Source of the DNA: an uncultured Lachnospiraceae bacterium
Lineage (GTDB): Bacteria; Bacillota; Clostridia; Lachnospirales; Lachnospiraceae
Assembly: GCA_947628705.1 (NCBI GenBank)
Contig: CANRAZ010000007.1
Coordinates: 1 to 61,529 of the forward strand
Length of the DNA: 61,529 bases
Direction of reading: 5' to 3'
A program made the translations under genes and the position numbers. Below, in pieces: positions 21,074 to 31,398 of this stretch. The notes below the pieces were generated by a model. The model saw nothing but the letters and a program-made list of their open reading frames with translations, was not told the DNA's origin and made no database searches. Within the stretch, counting starts at the first letter, position 1. The number at the start of each line of letters is the position of its first letter.

Positions 21074-21442
21074 TTATTTAAGAGTAACCTTTGCTCCAAC
21101 TTCCTCAAGCTTCTTCTTGATGTCTTCAGCTTCTTCCTTAGCAGCTGATTCCTTAAGAACCTTTGGAGCGCCCTCAACGAGATCCTTAGCTTCCTTAAGT
21201 CCGAGACCTGTAATCTCACGAACAACCTTGATAACCTTAACCTTCTGAGCAGCATCGAACTCTGTAAGCTCAACGTCAAACTCTGTCTTTTCCTCTTCCG
21301 GAGCTGCTGCTGCGCCTGCTGCTGCAACAACAACGCCTGCTGCTGCGCTGACGCCGAACTCTTCTTCACAAGCCTTTACCAAGTCATTCAGCTCTAAAAC
21401 CGTCATAGCCTTGATAGCATCAATAAATTCCTGATTTGTCAT
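21074..21442 (-). CDS. rplL: 50S ribosomal protein L7/L12
   Basis: A 122-residue stalk protein that recruits translation GTPases. It has the N-terminal dimerisation helices ([19 protein letters not shown]), an Ala-rich hinge ([18 protein letters not shown]) and the C-terminal domain with [15 protein letters not shown]. The start is MTNQEF: GGAGG lies 8 bp before this ATG, and an earlier in-frame ATG would put the ribosome binding site inside the coding region. It is 71 bp downstream of rplJ. Confidence 0.97.
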   Translation of the reverse strand: MTNQEFIDAIKAMTVLELNDLVKACEEEFGVSAAAGVVVAAAGAAAAPEEEKTEFDVELTEFDAAQKVKVIKVVREITGLGLKEAKDLVEGAPKVLKESAAKEEAEDIKKKLEEVGAKVTLK

Positions 21443-21513
21443 TTTCTTATCCTCCATTTAATAAATGTCTCCGCTCTATGCGGCAGTCTGTTTTAAAAAT
21501 TTTCTCCGCAAAA

Positions 21514-22002
21514 TTAAGCGGCTTTGCTCTCTGCGATCTGCTTGAGAACACGTGCAAAATTTGTGATAGGGGACTGAAGACTTCCGAGAAGCTTGGAAAT
21601 AAGCTCTTCTCTTGAAGGAACCGTAGCGATAACCGCAAGTCCCTTAGCGTCATAGTAGGTTCCCTCAACAATACCTGCTTTAAACTCCAAAGCTTCGGCA
21701 GTTTTCTGAGCATTTGCAATAACCTTGGCTGCACTTGTCGCATCGTCGATGCTGAAGGCAACAGCCGTAGGGCCTTCAAGGCTGCCTGCAAGTTCTTCAT
21801 AAGGCGTTCCAGCGAAAGCCATTCTCAAATAGGTGTTCTTGTAAACCTTATAAACAACACCGCTTTCTCTGAAAGACTTACGAAGACTCGTGTCCTGCTC
21901 AACGGTAAGACCGCGATAATCGACAAGTACAACTGACTTTGCCTTTTCAGCATAGCCCTTTATCTCTTCGATAATCGGAGCCTTTAACTCAACCTTTGCC
22001 AT
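21514..22002 (-). CDS. rplJ: 50S ribosomal protein L10
   Basis: A 162-residue stalk base protein that binds L7/L12 dimers to 23S rRNA. The N-terminal domain has the typical VVLVDYRGLTVEQDTSLRK-type segment, and the C-terminal helix LLGSLQSPITNFARVLKQIA binds L12. The start MAKVELKAP is preceded by GGAGG and 8 bp. Expression is probably controlled by the L10 leader directly upstream. Confidence 0.97.
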   Translation of the reverse strand: MAKVELKAPIIEEIKGYAEKAKSVVLVDYRGLTVEQDTSLRKSFRESGVVYKVYKNTYLRMAFAGTPYEELAGSLEGPTAVAFSIDDATSAAKVIANAQKTAEALEFKAGIVEGTYYDAKGLAVIATVPSREELISKLLGSLQSPITNFARVLKQIAESKAA

Positions 22003-22056
22003 TACATGAACCTCCTTTATTATTTTGGCTGCCATGTACTAATTACGTTTATAATG

Positions 22057-22088
22057 TAAAAAGCCGTCCCGACCGAAGTCAGGACAGC
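22057..22088 (-). terminator. attenuator hairpin at the end of the L10 leader
   Basis: A 10-bp stem (22063-22072 with 22079-22088, three G-U pairs) with a CUUCGG-type loop. A T run follows on the minus strand, 55 bp before the rplJ start codon. Confidence 0.85.
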
Positions 22089-22178
22089 ATAAATTACAAA
22101 GTAATAATCAGCTGACATATCCTGGGTAGGCGGCAAGCCTTACGCCCTTAGGCACCTACTGTCTTCGGCAGTCAAATA
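22057..22178 (-). promoter_or_regulatory. ribosomal protein L10 leader
   Basis: The minus strand has the characteristic L10-leader core: GACAGTAGGTGCCTAAGG, then GGCTTGCCGCCTACC. These form the kink-turn-like L10(L12)4 binding stem, followed by an attenuator hairpin. In Bacillota, surplus L10 complex binds this RNA and represses rplJ-rplL. The position directly before rplJ and the conserved GCCGCCUACC segment support the call. Confidence 0.88.
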
Positions 22179-22180
22179 GA

Positions 22181-22209
22181 TTTATATCACATATTTTTTC
22201 CGGTGTCAA
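22181..22209 (-). promoter_or_regulatory. sigma-A promoter for the L10 leader-rplJ-rplL unit
   Basis: TTGACA (22204-22209), 17 bp, TATAAA (22181-22186) on the minus strand, starting transcription just ahead of the leader. The DNA between here and rplA (22210-22320) holds a hairpin with TATGCG/CGCATA arms. Confidence 0.75.
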
Positions 22210-22320
22210 CATTTTGTTGGCACATTTCCTGCGCTTTGCGAGTGTTTCGCGCATGAACGCTCCGTGATCAAGGCTTTATGCGCCAAAGCCTGCGCATAGG
22301 CATTTTAACAGGCGTTCGGC

Positions 22321-23013
22321 TTAACCAACCTTTGCAGGATTTATCTTGATTCCCGGACCCATTGTAGAAGCAACCGTGATGCTTCTGAGATACTGACCCT
22401 TTGCAGCAGCCGGCTTAGCCTTGATAATGGCACCTAAAAGAGCCTGGAAGTTGTCTGCGAGCTGTTCCTCGGTAAAGGAAGCCTTTCCGAGCGGAACGTG
22501 AATTATATTTGCCTTATCAAGACGGTACTCAATCTTACCTGCTTTAATATCTGCAATTGCCTTTGCAACGTCCATTGTAACCGTACCGGCCTTAGGGTTC
22601 GGCATTAAGCCCTTAGGTCCGAGCACACGGCCAAGACGTCCGACAGCGCCCATCATGTCAGGCGTTGCGACAACAACGTCAAAATCGAACCAGTTGTCCT
22701 TTGTAATCTTTTGAACGGTTTCATCATCTCCGATGTAATCTGCTCCTGCTGCAAGAGCCTCGTCAACCTTAGCGCCCTTTGCGAAAACAAGAACTCTTAC
22801 CGTTTTGCCAGTTCCGTGCGGAAGTACTACCGCGCCTCGAACCTGCTGTTCTGCATGACGTCCGTCTACGCCGAGACGAATGTGCGCCTCAATAGTTTCG
22901 TCAAACTTAGCTGTAGCTGTTTTCTTAAGAATTGAAACTGCTTCAGGAACGTCATATAAGGTTCCTGCCTCAATAAGCTTTGCAGCCTCGTTATACTTTT
23001 TTCCTCTTTTCAT
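22321..23013 (-). CDS. rplA: 50S ribosomal protein L1
   Basis: A 230-residue L1 that forms the mobile stalk at the ribosomal E site. It starts [20 protein letters not shown] and has the family signature around [21 protein letters not shown]. The length is normal. GGAGG precedes the ATG by 5 bp. It follows rplK by 68 bp in the usual order. Confidence 0.97.
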   Translation of the reverse strand: MKRGKKYNEAAKLIEAGTLYDVPEAVSILKKTATAKFDETIEAHIRLGVDGRHAEQQVRGAVVLPHGTGKTVRVLVFAKGAKVDEALAAGADYIGDDETVQKITKDNWFDFDVVVATPDMMGAVGRLGRVLGPKGLMPNPKAGTVTMDVAKAIADIKAGKIEYRLDKANIIHVPLGKASFTEEQLADNFQALLGAIIKAKPAAAKGQYLRSITVASTMGPGIKINPAKVG

Positions 23014-23081
23014 GATTACCTCCTAGTGGTAGTTGCGGAACGCCTCTTGGCATTCCTTCCACATATCATACATTTTACTTT

Positions 23082-23507
23082 TTAGTCTTCAACAACGATT
23101 CCCATGCTTCGAGCCGTTCCGGCAATCATGCTGATTGCTGCCTCAAGGCTTCCCGCATTAAGATCCGGCATTTTCGTTTCGGCAATTTTCTGAACCTCTG
23201 CTCTGCTTATCTTGGCAACCTTTGTCTTGTTAGGCGTACCCGAACCGCTCTCAATCTTGCATGCCTTCTTAAGAAGGACCGCAGCCGGCGGCGTCTTTGT
23301 GATAAAGCTGAAGCTTCTGTCCTGATAAACCGTGATTACGACAGGAATGATAAGTCCTTCCTGACCTGCCGTTCTGGCGTTGAATTCCTTGGTAAACTGT
23401 ACGATGTTTACGCCGTGCTGACCAAGCGCCGGACCTACCGGAGGAGCCGGTGTAGCTTTTGCAGCCGGAATCTGTAATTTGATGTAACCTGTAACTTTCT
23501 TTGCCAT
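23082..23507 (-). CDS. rplK: 50S ribosomal protein L11
   Basis: A 141-residue L11 of the GTPase-associated centre. It has the proline-rich N-terminal domain ([20 protein letters not shown]), which is the thiostrepton-site region, and the rRNA-binding C-terminal domain ending [15 protein letters not shown] lies before the ATG. Downstream of nusG with a 128-bp gap. Confidence 0.97.
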   Translation of the reverse strand: MAKKVTGYIKLQIPAAKATPAPPVGPALGQHGVNIVQFTKEFNARTAGQEGLIIPVVITVYQDRSFSFITKTPPAAVLLKKACKIESGSGTPNKTKVAKISRAEVQKIAETKMPDLNAGSLEAAISMIAGTARSMGIVVED

Positions 23508-23635
23508 AATAGCATACCTCCTAAAAATGTGGTGTTATCGGAAGATTCCTCCCACTTACCGGCTCAAGCGCCGGCAATTCGCATGAATTTCATGCTGATT
23601 GTCCGCTGCCTTTACGGACAATGGATTTTTTGCGT

Positions 23636-24154
23636 TTAACGCTCTACTCTGACCTCGTTGAAGCCAATCTCAACCGGCGTTTCACGGCCGAACATGTCCA
23701 CGTTGATAGTAAGCGTCTGCTTGCCGTAATTAACCGATTTAATAACGCCCTGGGTATCAAGCCACGCTCCGCTGATAACGGTGACAACCTCACCCTCCGC
23801 AAAGTCATAGCTTATATCGCCGGAGCTTATTCCCATGGTTCTCATTTCTGTTTCGGTAAGAGGGACCGGCTTGGAACCCGGACCTACGAACCCTGTCACG
23901 CCTCTTGTGTTTCTGACAACGTACCATGTGTCATCATTCATTTCCATGTTAATAAGCACATAGCCCGGAAACAGCTTCTTCTGAACCTTTTTCTTTTCGC
24001 CATTTCTTACTTCAATGACGTCCTGTACAGGAACACTTACTTCAAGGATCTGCTCCTGAAGCCCACGATTCTCAATCGTTCTTTCAATGTTCGCTTTTAC
24101 CTTGTTCTCATACCCCGAATAGGTATGAACAACGTACCACTTTGCTTCTGCCAT
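23636..24154 (-). CDS. nusG: transcription antitermination factor NusG
   Basis: A 172-residue NusG. The NGN domain opens with KWYVVHTYSGYENKVKANIE and contains the FPGYVLINMEMNDDTWYVVR segment. The C-terminal KOW domain begins near 120 (GEVVTVISGAWLDTQGVIKS). It binds RNA polymerase and couples transcription to translation or Rho. AAGGGTG precedes the ATG, 18 bp after secE. Confidence 0.97.
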   Translation of the reverse strand: MAEAKWYVVHTYSGYENKVKANIERTIENRGLQEQILEVSVPVQDVIEVRNGEKKKVQKKLFPGYVLINMEMNDDTWYVVRNTRGVTGFVGPGSKPVPLTETEMRTMGISSGDISYDFAEGEVVTVISGAWLDTQGVIKSVNYGKQTLTINVDMFGRETPVEIGFNEVRVER

Positions 24155-24172
24155 GTCATCACCCTTATCCTA

Positions 24173-24373
24173 TCAGATAATTAAATCAATGCCAAACTTA
24201 ACAACATAGTCCATAAGCACAATAATTATTGCCAACATTATGGTAGTGATAAACACAGCGATAGTCTCTCTTAACAGTGACTTTTTATCAGGCCAGACGA
24301 TTTTTTTGAACTCGGCTTTAATACCCTGCCACCAGCTCACCTTTTTCTCCGACGCATCCTTTTTCTCGCTCAT
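24173..24373 (-). CDS. secE: preprotein translocase subunit SecE
   Basis: A 66-residue SecE of the short, single-membrane-span type. It has the amphipathic helix with FKKIVWPDKKSLLRET and one transmembrane segment at about 38-60. It stabilises SecY in the translocon. AAAGGA precedes the ATG. It is in the classical rpmG-secE-nusG order. Confidence 0.96.
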   Translation of the reverse strand: MSEKKDASEKKVSWWQGIKAEFKKIVWPDKKSLLRETIAVFITTIMLAIIIVLMDYVVKFGIDLII

Positions 24374-24399
24374 ACCAATTCCTTTCTCAGCATTAATTA

Positions 24400-24549
24400 T
24401 TACTTGGTTTCCTTATGCAATGTGTGTTTCTTGCAAAATCTGCAGTACTTTTTGGTCTCCATCCTATCCGGATGGTTTTTCTTTTCTTTTGTCATGTTGT
24501 AATTACGCTGCTTGCAATCTGTACATGCCAATGTAATTTTTACTCGCAC
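24400..24549 (-). CDS. rpmG: 50S ribosomal protein L33
   Basis: A 49-residue L33 starting with GTG, read directly from the minus strand. It begins [17 protein letters not shown] and has two CxxC pairs (CTDC, CRFC), the zinc-binding C+ form. The length is exactly that of bacterial L33. GGAGG lies 8 bp upstream of the GTG. It starts the secE-nusG operon. Confidence 0.95.
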   Translation of the reverse strand: MRVKITLACTDCKQRNYNMTKEKKNHPDRMETKKYCRFCKKHTLHKETK

Positions 24550-24608
24550 AACTTCCACCTCCGTTGAAATTTTAGGCATAAAAAAAAGACCTCTTCCATA
24601 GCCTCATA

Positions 24609-24638
24609 ACAATAGCATACCGAAGCCTCACCTGTCAA
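24609..24638 (-). promoter_or_regulatory. probable promoter for rpmG-secE-nusG-rplKA
   Basis: TTGACA (24633-24638), 18 bp, TATTGT (24609-24614) on the minus strand, about 60 bp before the rpmG GTG. Confidence 0.55.
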
Positions 24639-24693
24639 CCATTTTTTTCATAATTTGTATTTTTGCGCCGGTTCGGCGGGCTCATACGCTGAA

Positions 24694-25548
24694 TCATATG
24701 TCCTCAGGACCGTTATACTCGTCTTCTTCCTCTTCTGCATGAGGAATAAGGCTTGCGGCAATAACGCCCTTGCCTCTTTGCTTAACATAAACATATCCGA
24801 TGCAGCTGAACACAACCGCGCCGATAAAATTGACATACAGATCCTTCATTGTATCGTTAAGACCAACGTCAAGATAACCCTCATCAATAACGACCTCGCT
24901 TCCGTCAGACAGCTTTATTACAGTCTCGTCTATACCGTTTACCTTAATCGGCACATTGCTGTTTGTTTCGTCAAGAGCAACAGATGAAAAATGCGTAATC
25001 ACGGCATCCTTCTGCATATCGATACCGATTATATGGTCAGCGCCAAATTCCACAAATTCCCAAAGCACGCCGATGGTCATCGAAAAGCAGAAAGCCACTA
25101 CGGCCAGATAACCCGCAGAAAGCTGAAAGCTGAACCTATGATTCTTATTGAGTATGTCTACAAGGCAAAAGCCGAAGGCTGCAAACATAAAACCGTTCAC
25201 AGTGTGGAGCATCGTGTCCCAGTATTTGAATTTAACGTAATAGCAGCCTATTTCTCCGAGAATCTCAGCACAGAATACAAAGACATACGCTGATATTTCA
25301 AGCGCCGTCGGCAAATCTATTTTTGCATTTTTTTCAACAAACGGAGGCAGTAGGAGCAGGATAAGGGCAAGAACGCACACCATGCAGTTTTCCCACTGTC
25401 CAAGGAATACGGAGCGAACCAGTACCGCAAGCGTCATAAACTGCATGATGCAGTAAACGACAAACGCTTTTTTATCCCTCTGTATCTGCATTACCAGCGA
25501 CATATAAAAGCTTCTCAGCCTGTGTTTTTTCTGCTTTTCCGGTTTCAT
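24694..25548 (-). CDS. polytopic membrane protein, DUF2238/YjdF-like
   Basis: A 284-residue membrane protein with about seven hydrophobic segments. The central sequence WDTMLHTVNGFMFAAFGFCLVD in two parts and the later GVLWEFVEFGAD resemble the DUF2238 (YjdF) family, whose function is unknown. A soluble loop of about 65 residues separates the last two membrane segments, and the C-terminus is acidic. GAGG precedes the ATG. It sits alone between carD and the rpmG promoter. The family label is from recalled motifs and is moderately sure. Confidence 0.7.
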   Translation of the reverse strand: MKPEKQKKHRLRSFYMSLVMQIQRDKKAFVVYCIMQFMTLAVLVRSVFLGQWENCMVCVLALILLLLPPFVEKNAKIDLPTALEISAYVFVFCAEILGEIGCYYVKFKYWDTMLHTVNGFMFAAFGFCLVDILNKNHRFSFQLSAGYLAVVAFCFSMTIGVLWEFVEFGADHIIGIDMQKDAVITHFSSVALDETNSNVPIKVNGIDETVIKLSDGSEVVIDEGYLDVGLNDTMKDLYVNFIGAVVFSCIGYVYVKQRGKGVIAASLIPHAEEEEDEYNGPEDI

Positions 25549-25720
25549 TTCTTCCTCTTTCCCACTACAGCCTCGGTTTTAAGCCGATTTTTTTCGCGTA
25601 AAAATCCGTTCCGTACATATTATATTTAATAATTATTCATTATATATATTTTTTTGTCAATATTTTTTACGTTTTTTTTATAACTGCAGGCTTATCCGTC
25701 TTTTATCAAAAACGGTTATG

Positions 25721-25760
25721 AAAAAAGTCCGTCACATTATTAAAATGCGCGCGGACTTTT
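25721..25760 (-). terminator. intrinsic terminator after the CarD-family gene
   Basis: A 9-bp stem AAAAGTCCG / CGGACTTTT (25723-25731 and 25752-25760) with a 20-nt loop. T residues follow on the minus strand. The 170 bp to the next gene is very A/T-rich with no gene seen. Confidence 0.8.
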
Positions 25761-25790
25761 AAGCACAGTTCATAAACTTAACCTTTAATT

Positions 25791-26297
25791 TTATCTGTCG
25801 TCCCCGAATCTGCTGCGAATAAGCTCTTCAATCTTATTCTTGTCACATTCCATTGCAATCGCAAGTTCTCCGTAAAGACAGTTTTCTACCTGTTTGTAAT
25901 ACCTTTCGTCCATACTGGTTGCTTTTCTTCCCTGCGCAAGCCTTTCCTGCTTTCTGTTGTACAGGGTACGGATTATACGGAACCATTCCAAAGGATTACA
26001 GGAACGCACAACCTCTTTGTAAATTTCCTCACGCTGCTTATCGTCAGGAACCTTAACAGGCTCCAAATCAGGAACAGAATCGATAAGCTCTTCCGCCTCC
26101 GACTTTGTCAGCATTTTTCTCATTATAACCTTGGTATTGTCAACAGGCGTAAAGATTTTGCTGCCGCGGCTGTCGACAGGCATAAGCCTGTAATACAGCT
26201 TTTGACTGTCAATACCCTTCATCTCCACATGGGTGATTTCATCAACCACGCAAACTCCGCTGTTACCGTATACGATGTAATCTCCTACTTCAAACAT
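25791..26297 (-). CDS. CarD family transcriptional regulator
   Basis: A 168-residue CarD/CdnL-type protein. The N-terminal Tudor-like RNA-polymerase-interaction domain starts MFEVGDYIVYGNSGVCVVDEI and includes YYRLMPVDSRGSKIFTPVDN. The helical C-terminal domain runs from about 65. Such proteins bind the polymerase beta lobe and stabilise open promoter complexes, often at rRNA promoters. The start is chosen at MFEVGDYIV with GGAG 5 bp upstream. It forms a single-gene unit ended by the terminator at 25721-25760. Confidence 0.93.
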   Translation of the reverse strand: MFEVGDYIVYGNSGVCVVDEITHVEMKGIDSQKLYYRLMPVDSRGSKIFTPVDNTKVIMRKMLTKSEAEELIDSVPDLEPVKVPDDKQREEIYKEVVRSCNPLEWFRIIRTLYNRKQERLAQGRKATSMDERYYKQVENCLYGELAIAMECDKNKIEELIRSRFGDDR

Positions 26298-26481
26298 ATA
26301 ATCTCCATTCAACCGCTTACCCTTAGACTGCCTCCTGAAATCTTCCTTCAATACTATTTTAACCACTTTTTTACAGTGTTTATTCATATATACAGAAAAA
26401 TATCAGCCCTACATAGTAATTATAACACAGCAAAATATTTTTCGTAAGAATTTTTTCACAATTAATAAATATTTAATTCTA

Positions 26482-27690
26482 TTACAGCCCCGTTGAGATG
26501 AGTTTATCAATAAACTGCCTTGCGCCTCTTGCAGATCTTCCTCCCTTTTCAAGGGCAAATCTTTCGGCACGAAGTTCAAGCTCTTCTTCAGGAATACCAA
26601 TTTTTTCTTTCTCAGCCAGCGCTTTTACAATTTCCAGATAACATTTTTTATCAGGCTTTCCGAACAGCACCTTAAGTCCGAAACGCTCGGAGAGGGAGAT
26701 CGTCTCCTGCATCGTATCGTTTCTGTGGATATCGTCTCCGTCCCTGTCGGAAAACGTTTCCTTTATGAGATGGCGTCTGTTGCTTGTTGCGTAAATAACG
26801 ACATTTTGAGAACGCGCCGAAACCGAACCCTCAAGAATTGCTTTCAACGTGCTGAAATTATCGTCTCCTTTGTTAAAAGAAAGGTCGTCGATAAAAAGTA
26901 TGAATTTCAAAGGCACGCTGTTAAGCTCGTCCGTTACTGCCGGAATCTCCCAAAGCTGTTCTTTCCTTATTTCAACTATTCTCAGCCCCTCGTCCCTGAA
27001 CCTGTTTGCAACAGCCTTAACCGTGGAGGATTTGCCTGTTCCGGCGTCGCCAAAAAGAAGCACATTTGCCGCAGGCTTACCCTCAAGCAAAGCTCTCGTA
27101 TTATCTACAATCAGCTTTCTTTCCTCGGAATAGCCTATAAGGTCGTCCAGCGTAACAGGGTCGGGATGCTTTACAGGAACCGGCTTTTCATCTTTTACGT
27201 AAAACATGTGGTACTTTGAATAAATTCCATAACCGAACTTCCTGATATTTTTCACCCTGCTGAAATATTCTTCCGGAATGTTTATGTCTGAAACCGCCCA
27301 TTTGGGCAGGAAGCCCTCATAGCCTATCGCCTCTGCCACGGATTCTGCCGACAGCTCTGCAAGCTCTTCAAAAACCTTAAGCTCGTTCCTTACGCTCTCC
27401 TCGAGCAGTGGAGCGATTTCCTTTTCATTCGCCGCCCTTTTTATAAAAACATTTTCATCGTTTGTAACGAGCTTTAAAACGTAATCGCTTAAGCTGTCGG
27501 TCTCTATATATAGCTTTTCTACAAAAGTAGAATAAGCGTCCACAAGCGATGTCAGAGAACTGGACTTTTCATATTCCGAAAGGAAATCGAGAAGCGCCCT
27601 GATAACGTCGTCTTTGAGAATATTCCTGAAAACCGCAACAGAACGCAGCCTCCGATTGAGTCCCTTCAGGTCTTTTAATTCCTTGCACAT
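26482..27690 (-). CDS. DUF815 family AAA ATPase
   Basis: A 402-residue ATPase of the DUF815 family. The N-terminal half is helical. The AAA core has Walker A GDAGTGKSS near 220, Walker B FILFIDDLSF near 275, and a sensor-type segment VVIYATSNRRHL. The start MCKELKDLKGLNRRL has AGGAGA 6 bp upstream. The function of this widespread Clostridia/Proteobacteria family is not established. It follows ilvD with a weak hairpin between them, so it may be partly cotranscribed with the ilv genes. Confidence 0.9.
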   Translation of the reverse strand: MCKELKDLKGLNRRLRSVAVFRNILKDDVIRALLDFLSEYEKSSSLTSLVDAYSTFVEKLYIETDSLSDYVLKLVTNDENVFIKRAANEKEIAPLLEESVRNELKVFEELAELSAESVAEAIGYEGFLPKWAVSDINIPEEYFSRVKNIRKFGYGIYSKYHMFYVKDEKPVPVKHPDPVTLDDLIGYSEERKLIVDNTRALLEGKPAANVLLFGDAGTGKSSTVKAVANRFRDEGLRIVEIRKEQLWEIPAVTDELNSVPLKFILFIDDLSFNKGDDNFSTLKAILEGSVSARSQNVVIYATSNRRHLIKETFSDRDGDDIHRNDTMQETISLSERFGLKVLFGKPDKKCYLEIVKALAEKEKIGIPEEELELRAERFALEKGGRSARGARQFIDKLISTGL

Positions 27691-27719
27691 ACTGTATCTC
27701 CTGTAATCCGTCTTTAACA

Positions 27720-27755
27720 AAGGGGCAAACGCACGTACTACTGCGAAAGCCCCTT
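27720..27755 (-). terminator. hairpin after ilvD, weak terminator
   Basis: AAGGGGC (27720-27726) pairs with GCCCCTT (27749-27755) around a 22-nt loop. The minus-strand tract after the stem has few T, so it is a weak or leaky terminator at best. Confidence 0.4.
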
Positions 27756-27845
27756 AAACTTACCCGATGTATTGTGGCGCGCCATTTTTCACAAAACGCC
27801 TTTGACGCGCCGCATTTTCGTAAGCTGATTTAATTATACCATGTT

Positions 27846-29504
27846 TTATTTGTTTACAATTGCTCCTTCAGAGCCGCTTGATACCATTGCGGCATATCTC
27901 TTGAGATAGCCTGAAAGCTCCTTCTTCTTAGGAACGAAGCTTGCCATTCTTCTGTCAATCTCTTCCTGAGGGACCTTAAGCTCAAGCTTATTTCCCGGAA
28001 TGTCTATGCTGATGATATCGCCCTCTTCAACGGCGCCTATGAGTCCGCCGCTTGCCGCTTCAGGAGAAACGTGACCGATTGCCGCCCCTCTTGTCGCTCC
28101 GGAAAATCTTCCGTCTGTAATCAGTGCGACGGTACTTCCAAGTCCCATGCCCATTATCGCAGAGGTAGGATTGAGCATTTCTCTCATTCCGGGACCTCCC
28201 TTCGGTCCTTCATATCTTATTACGACAACATCACCCGGAACAATTTTTCCGGAGTTGATTGCAGCCTGTGCTTCCTCTTCACTGTCGAACACTCTTGCCG
28301 GCCCTTCATGAACAAGCATTTCAGGTGCTACAGCCGAACGCTTTACAACGCTTCCGTCAGGAGCAAGATTTCCGCGCAAAACAGCGATTCCGCCGGTTTC
28401 TGAATAAGGATTCTCAACAGGCCTTATGACGTCGTGATTAAGATTTACGCAGCCTTCAATGTTTTCACCGACCGTCTTTCCGGTGCAGGTCATGCAGTCG
28501 GTATTTATAAGTCCCTTCTTATTAAGCTCGTTCATTACTGCATATACTCCGCCTGCTTCGTCAAGCTCCTCAATATATGTACGTCCTGCCGGAGCAAGGT
28601 GGCAAAGGTTAGGGGTTCTGTCGCTTATGCTGTTTGCAATGTCAAGATTGATTTTTATTCCGCATTCATTTGCAATCGCAGGAAGATGAAGCATACTGTT
28701 TGTCGAGCATCCAAGCGCCATATCAACGGTAAGAGCGTTAAAAAAGGCCTTTTCCGTCATAATGTCTCTCGGCTTGATATCCTTACGGACAAGCTCCATT
28801 ATCTGCATGCCGGCATGCTTTGCAAGCTCGATTCGCTGTGAATATACCGCAGGGATAGTACCGTTGCCTCTAAGTCCCATGCCGAGCACCTCAGTCAGAC
28901 AGTTCATGGAGTTTGCGGTGTACATTCCGGAGCATGAACCGCAGGTCGGACAGGTCTTGCATTCATATTCCCGAAGCTTATCTTCCGTAATCTTTCCTGC
29001 ATTAAACTCCCCGACCGCTTCAGATATGCTTGAAAAGCTCGTTTTCTTTCCGTCAACATGGCCTGCGAGCATCGGGCCGCCGCTGACAAAAATACAAGGG
29101 ATGTTCAGTCTTGCCGCTGCCATAAGAAGTCCGGGAACGTTCTTGTCGCAGTTAGGCACCATAACAAGAGCGTCAAAGCCGTGTGCCAGAGCCATTGCTT
29201 CCGTCGAGTCAGCAATAAGGTCTCTTGTAACAAGAGAATATTTCATTCCCTTATGTCCCATTGCGATGCCGTCGCAGACAGCAATTGCAGGGAAAACGAT
29301 AGGAGTTCCTCCACCCATTGCGACTCCGAGCTTTACTGCGTCTACAATTTTATCAATATTCATGTGTCCCGGAACGATTTCGTTGTAAGAGCTTACTATT
29401 CCTACCAAAGGACGGTCGATCTCTTCGTTTGTAAGTCCGAGCGCATGATACAATGCACGGTGAGGCGCATTGTTATTTCCTTTTTTTAATGCATCACTAA
29501 TCAT
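27846..29504 (-). CDS. ilvD: dihydroxy-acid dehydratase
   Basis: A 552-residue Fe-S dehydratase converting dihydroxy-isovalerate and dihydroxy-methylvalerate to 2-keto acids in valine/isoleucine synthesis. Cluster cysteines are visible in NCDKNVPG and [20 protein letters not shown]. The start [18 protein letters not shown] has GGAGG 5 bp upstream; an earlier in-frame ATG lacks one. It is last of the ilv genes, 270 bp after ilvC, with a terminator between them. Confidence 0.96.
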   Translation of the reverse strand: MISDALKKGNNNAPHRALYHALGLTNEEIDRPLVGIVSSYNEIVPGHMNIDKIVDAVKLGVAMGGGTPIVFPAIAVCDGIAMGHKGMKYSLVTRDLIADSTEAMALAHGFDALVMVPNCDKNVPGLLMAAARLNIPCIFVSGGPMLAGHVDGKKTSFSSISEAVGEFNAGKITEDKLREYECKTCPTCGSCSGMYTANSMNCLTEVLGMGLRGNGTIPAVYSQRIELAKHAGMQIMELVRKDIKPRDIMTEKAFFNALTVDMALGCSTNSMLHLPAIANECGIKINLDIANSISDRTPNLCHLAPAGRTYIEELDEAGGVYAVMNELNKKGLINTDCMTCTGKTVGENIEGCVNLNHDVIRPVENPYSETGGIAVLRGNLAPDGSVVKRSAVAPEMLVHEGPARVFDSEEEAQAAINSGKIVPGDVVVIRYEGPKGGPGMREMLNPTSAIMGMGLGSTVALITDGRFSGATRGAAIGHVSPEAASGGLIGAVEEGDIISIDIPGNKLELKVPQEEIDRRMASFVPKKKELSGYLKRYAAMVSSGSEGAIVNK

Positions 29505-29693
29505 AACAACCTCCAAAACATTCGGTATTTTAACAGCCTTTATTATCTCACGAAACTTATTGCTTGGCAATAGAAAATTTCACTTTAGGTATTCCTGATT
29601 TGCAGGATTTTCCGAAAGCCTGCGTTGGGCATAACTGATTTTCCGCTTTTTTAATCTACTGCGATTCAAAATGCTCCTTTATAGACATAAAAC

Positions 29694-29742
29694 GCAAAAA
29701 GCCGCGCGGCGTCTGCGCATTTGTACGCTCTGCCGGGCGGCT
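29694..29742 (-). terminator. intrinsic terminator between ilvC and ilvD
   Basis: AGCCGC-GCGGC / GCCG-GGCGGCT arms (29700-29710 and 29732-29742) with an inner small stem. The minus strand then has five T. It implies that ilvD is partly uncoupled from ilvBNC or relies on read-through. I see no convincing promoter in 29505-29693. Confidence 0.7.
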
Positions 29743-29773
29743 CTGTCTGATATTTTTTCAGCCTTAAATCAGA

Positions 29774-30811
<1,038 letters not shown>

Positions 30812-30872
30812 TTACTATTCTATATCTCATTACGGGACCTACCCATGGGATATCATGTTAATGAAAAGGCTC

Positions 30873-31397
30873 TCAGCCTTCGCTGCCCTCTTCGATCTCG
30901 GCATCTGTCGCAAGCACGTTTTCCTTGCCTCTTGTAAGCGCCACGATACCTGTACGGCACATTTCGATTATGCCGAAGCCACGAAGAAGATCGATAATTG
31001 CATTGACCTTGCCTGACTCGCCTGTAACCTCAATGGTGACCGAATCCGGCGCATAGTCAATTATCTTTGCCCTGAAGACGTCAACTATTGCAAGAATATC
31101 CTGACGTGCTTCCGAACTGTTGTTAATCTTGATGAGAAGAAGTTCTCTTGACACGGAGCTTCCCTTCTCAAGCTCCTGTACCTTATGAACGTCGGGCATC
31201 TTCTCAAGCTGTCTGATGATCTGATCCTTGTTGTCAGAACCCAAAAAAGAAAGCGTTATTCTCGAAAGCTTAGGGTTCTGGGTCTCACCGACAGTAAGCG
31301 TGTCAATGTTAAAGCCTCTCCTTCGGAACATGCTTGTCACTCTGTTCAGCACGCCGAATTTATTGTTTACCAGAACCGCTACAACATATCGCTCCAT
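30873..31397 (-). CDS. ilvN: acetolactate synthase small (regulatory) subunit
   Basis: A 174-residue ACT-domain regulatory subunit. It starts with the ACT motif VVAVLVNNKFGVLNRVTSMF and has the second domain ending MCRTGIVALTRG. It activates IlvB and confers valine feedback. Its ATG (31397) lies just past the ilvB TGA, and an in-frame GTG overlaps that stop, so translation is coupled. The last 15 residues are acidic. Confidence 0.95.
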   Translation of the reverse strand: MERYVVAVLVNNKFGVLNRVTSMFRRRGFNIDTLTVGETQNPKLSRITLSFLGSDNKDQIIRQLEKMPDVHKVQELEKGSSVSRELLLIKINNSSEARQDILAIVDVFRAKIIDYAPDSVTIEVTGESGKVNAIIDLLRGFGIIEMCRTGIVALTRGKENVLATDAEIEEGSEG

Positions 31398-31398
31398 A

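Noticed and set aside
20824-21369. Minus-strand open frame of 181 codons overlapping rplL
   Set aside because: It is an out-of-frame shadow of rplL with Leu/Arg/Ser-rich composition and runs into the rpoB promoter.
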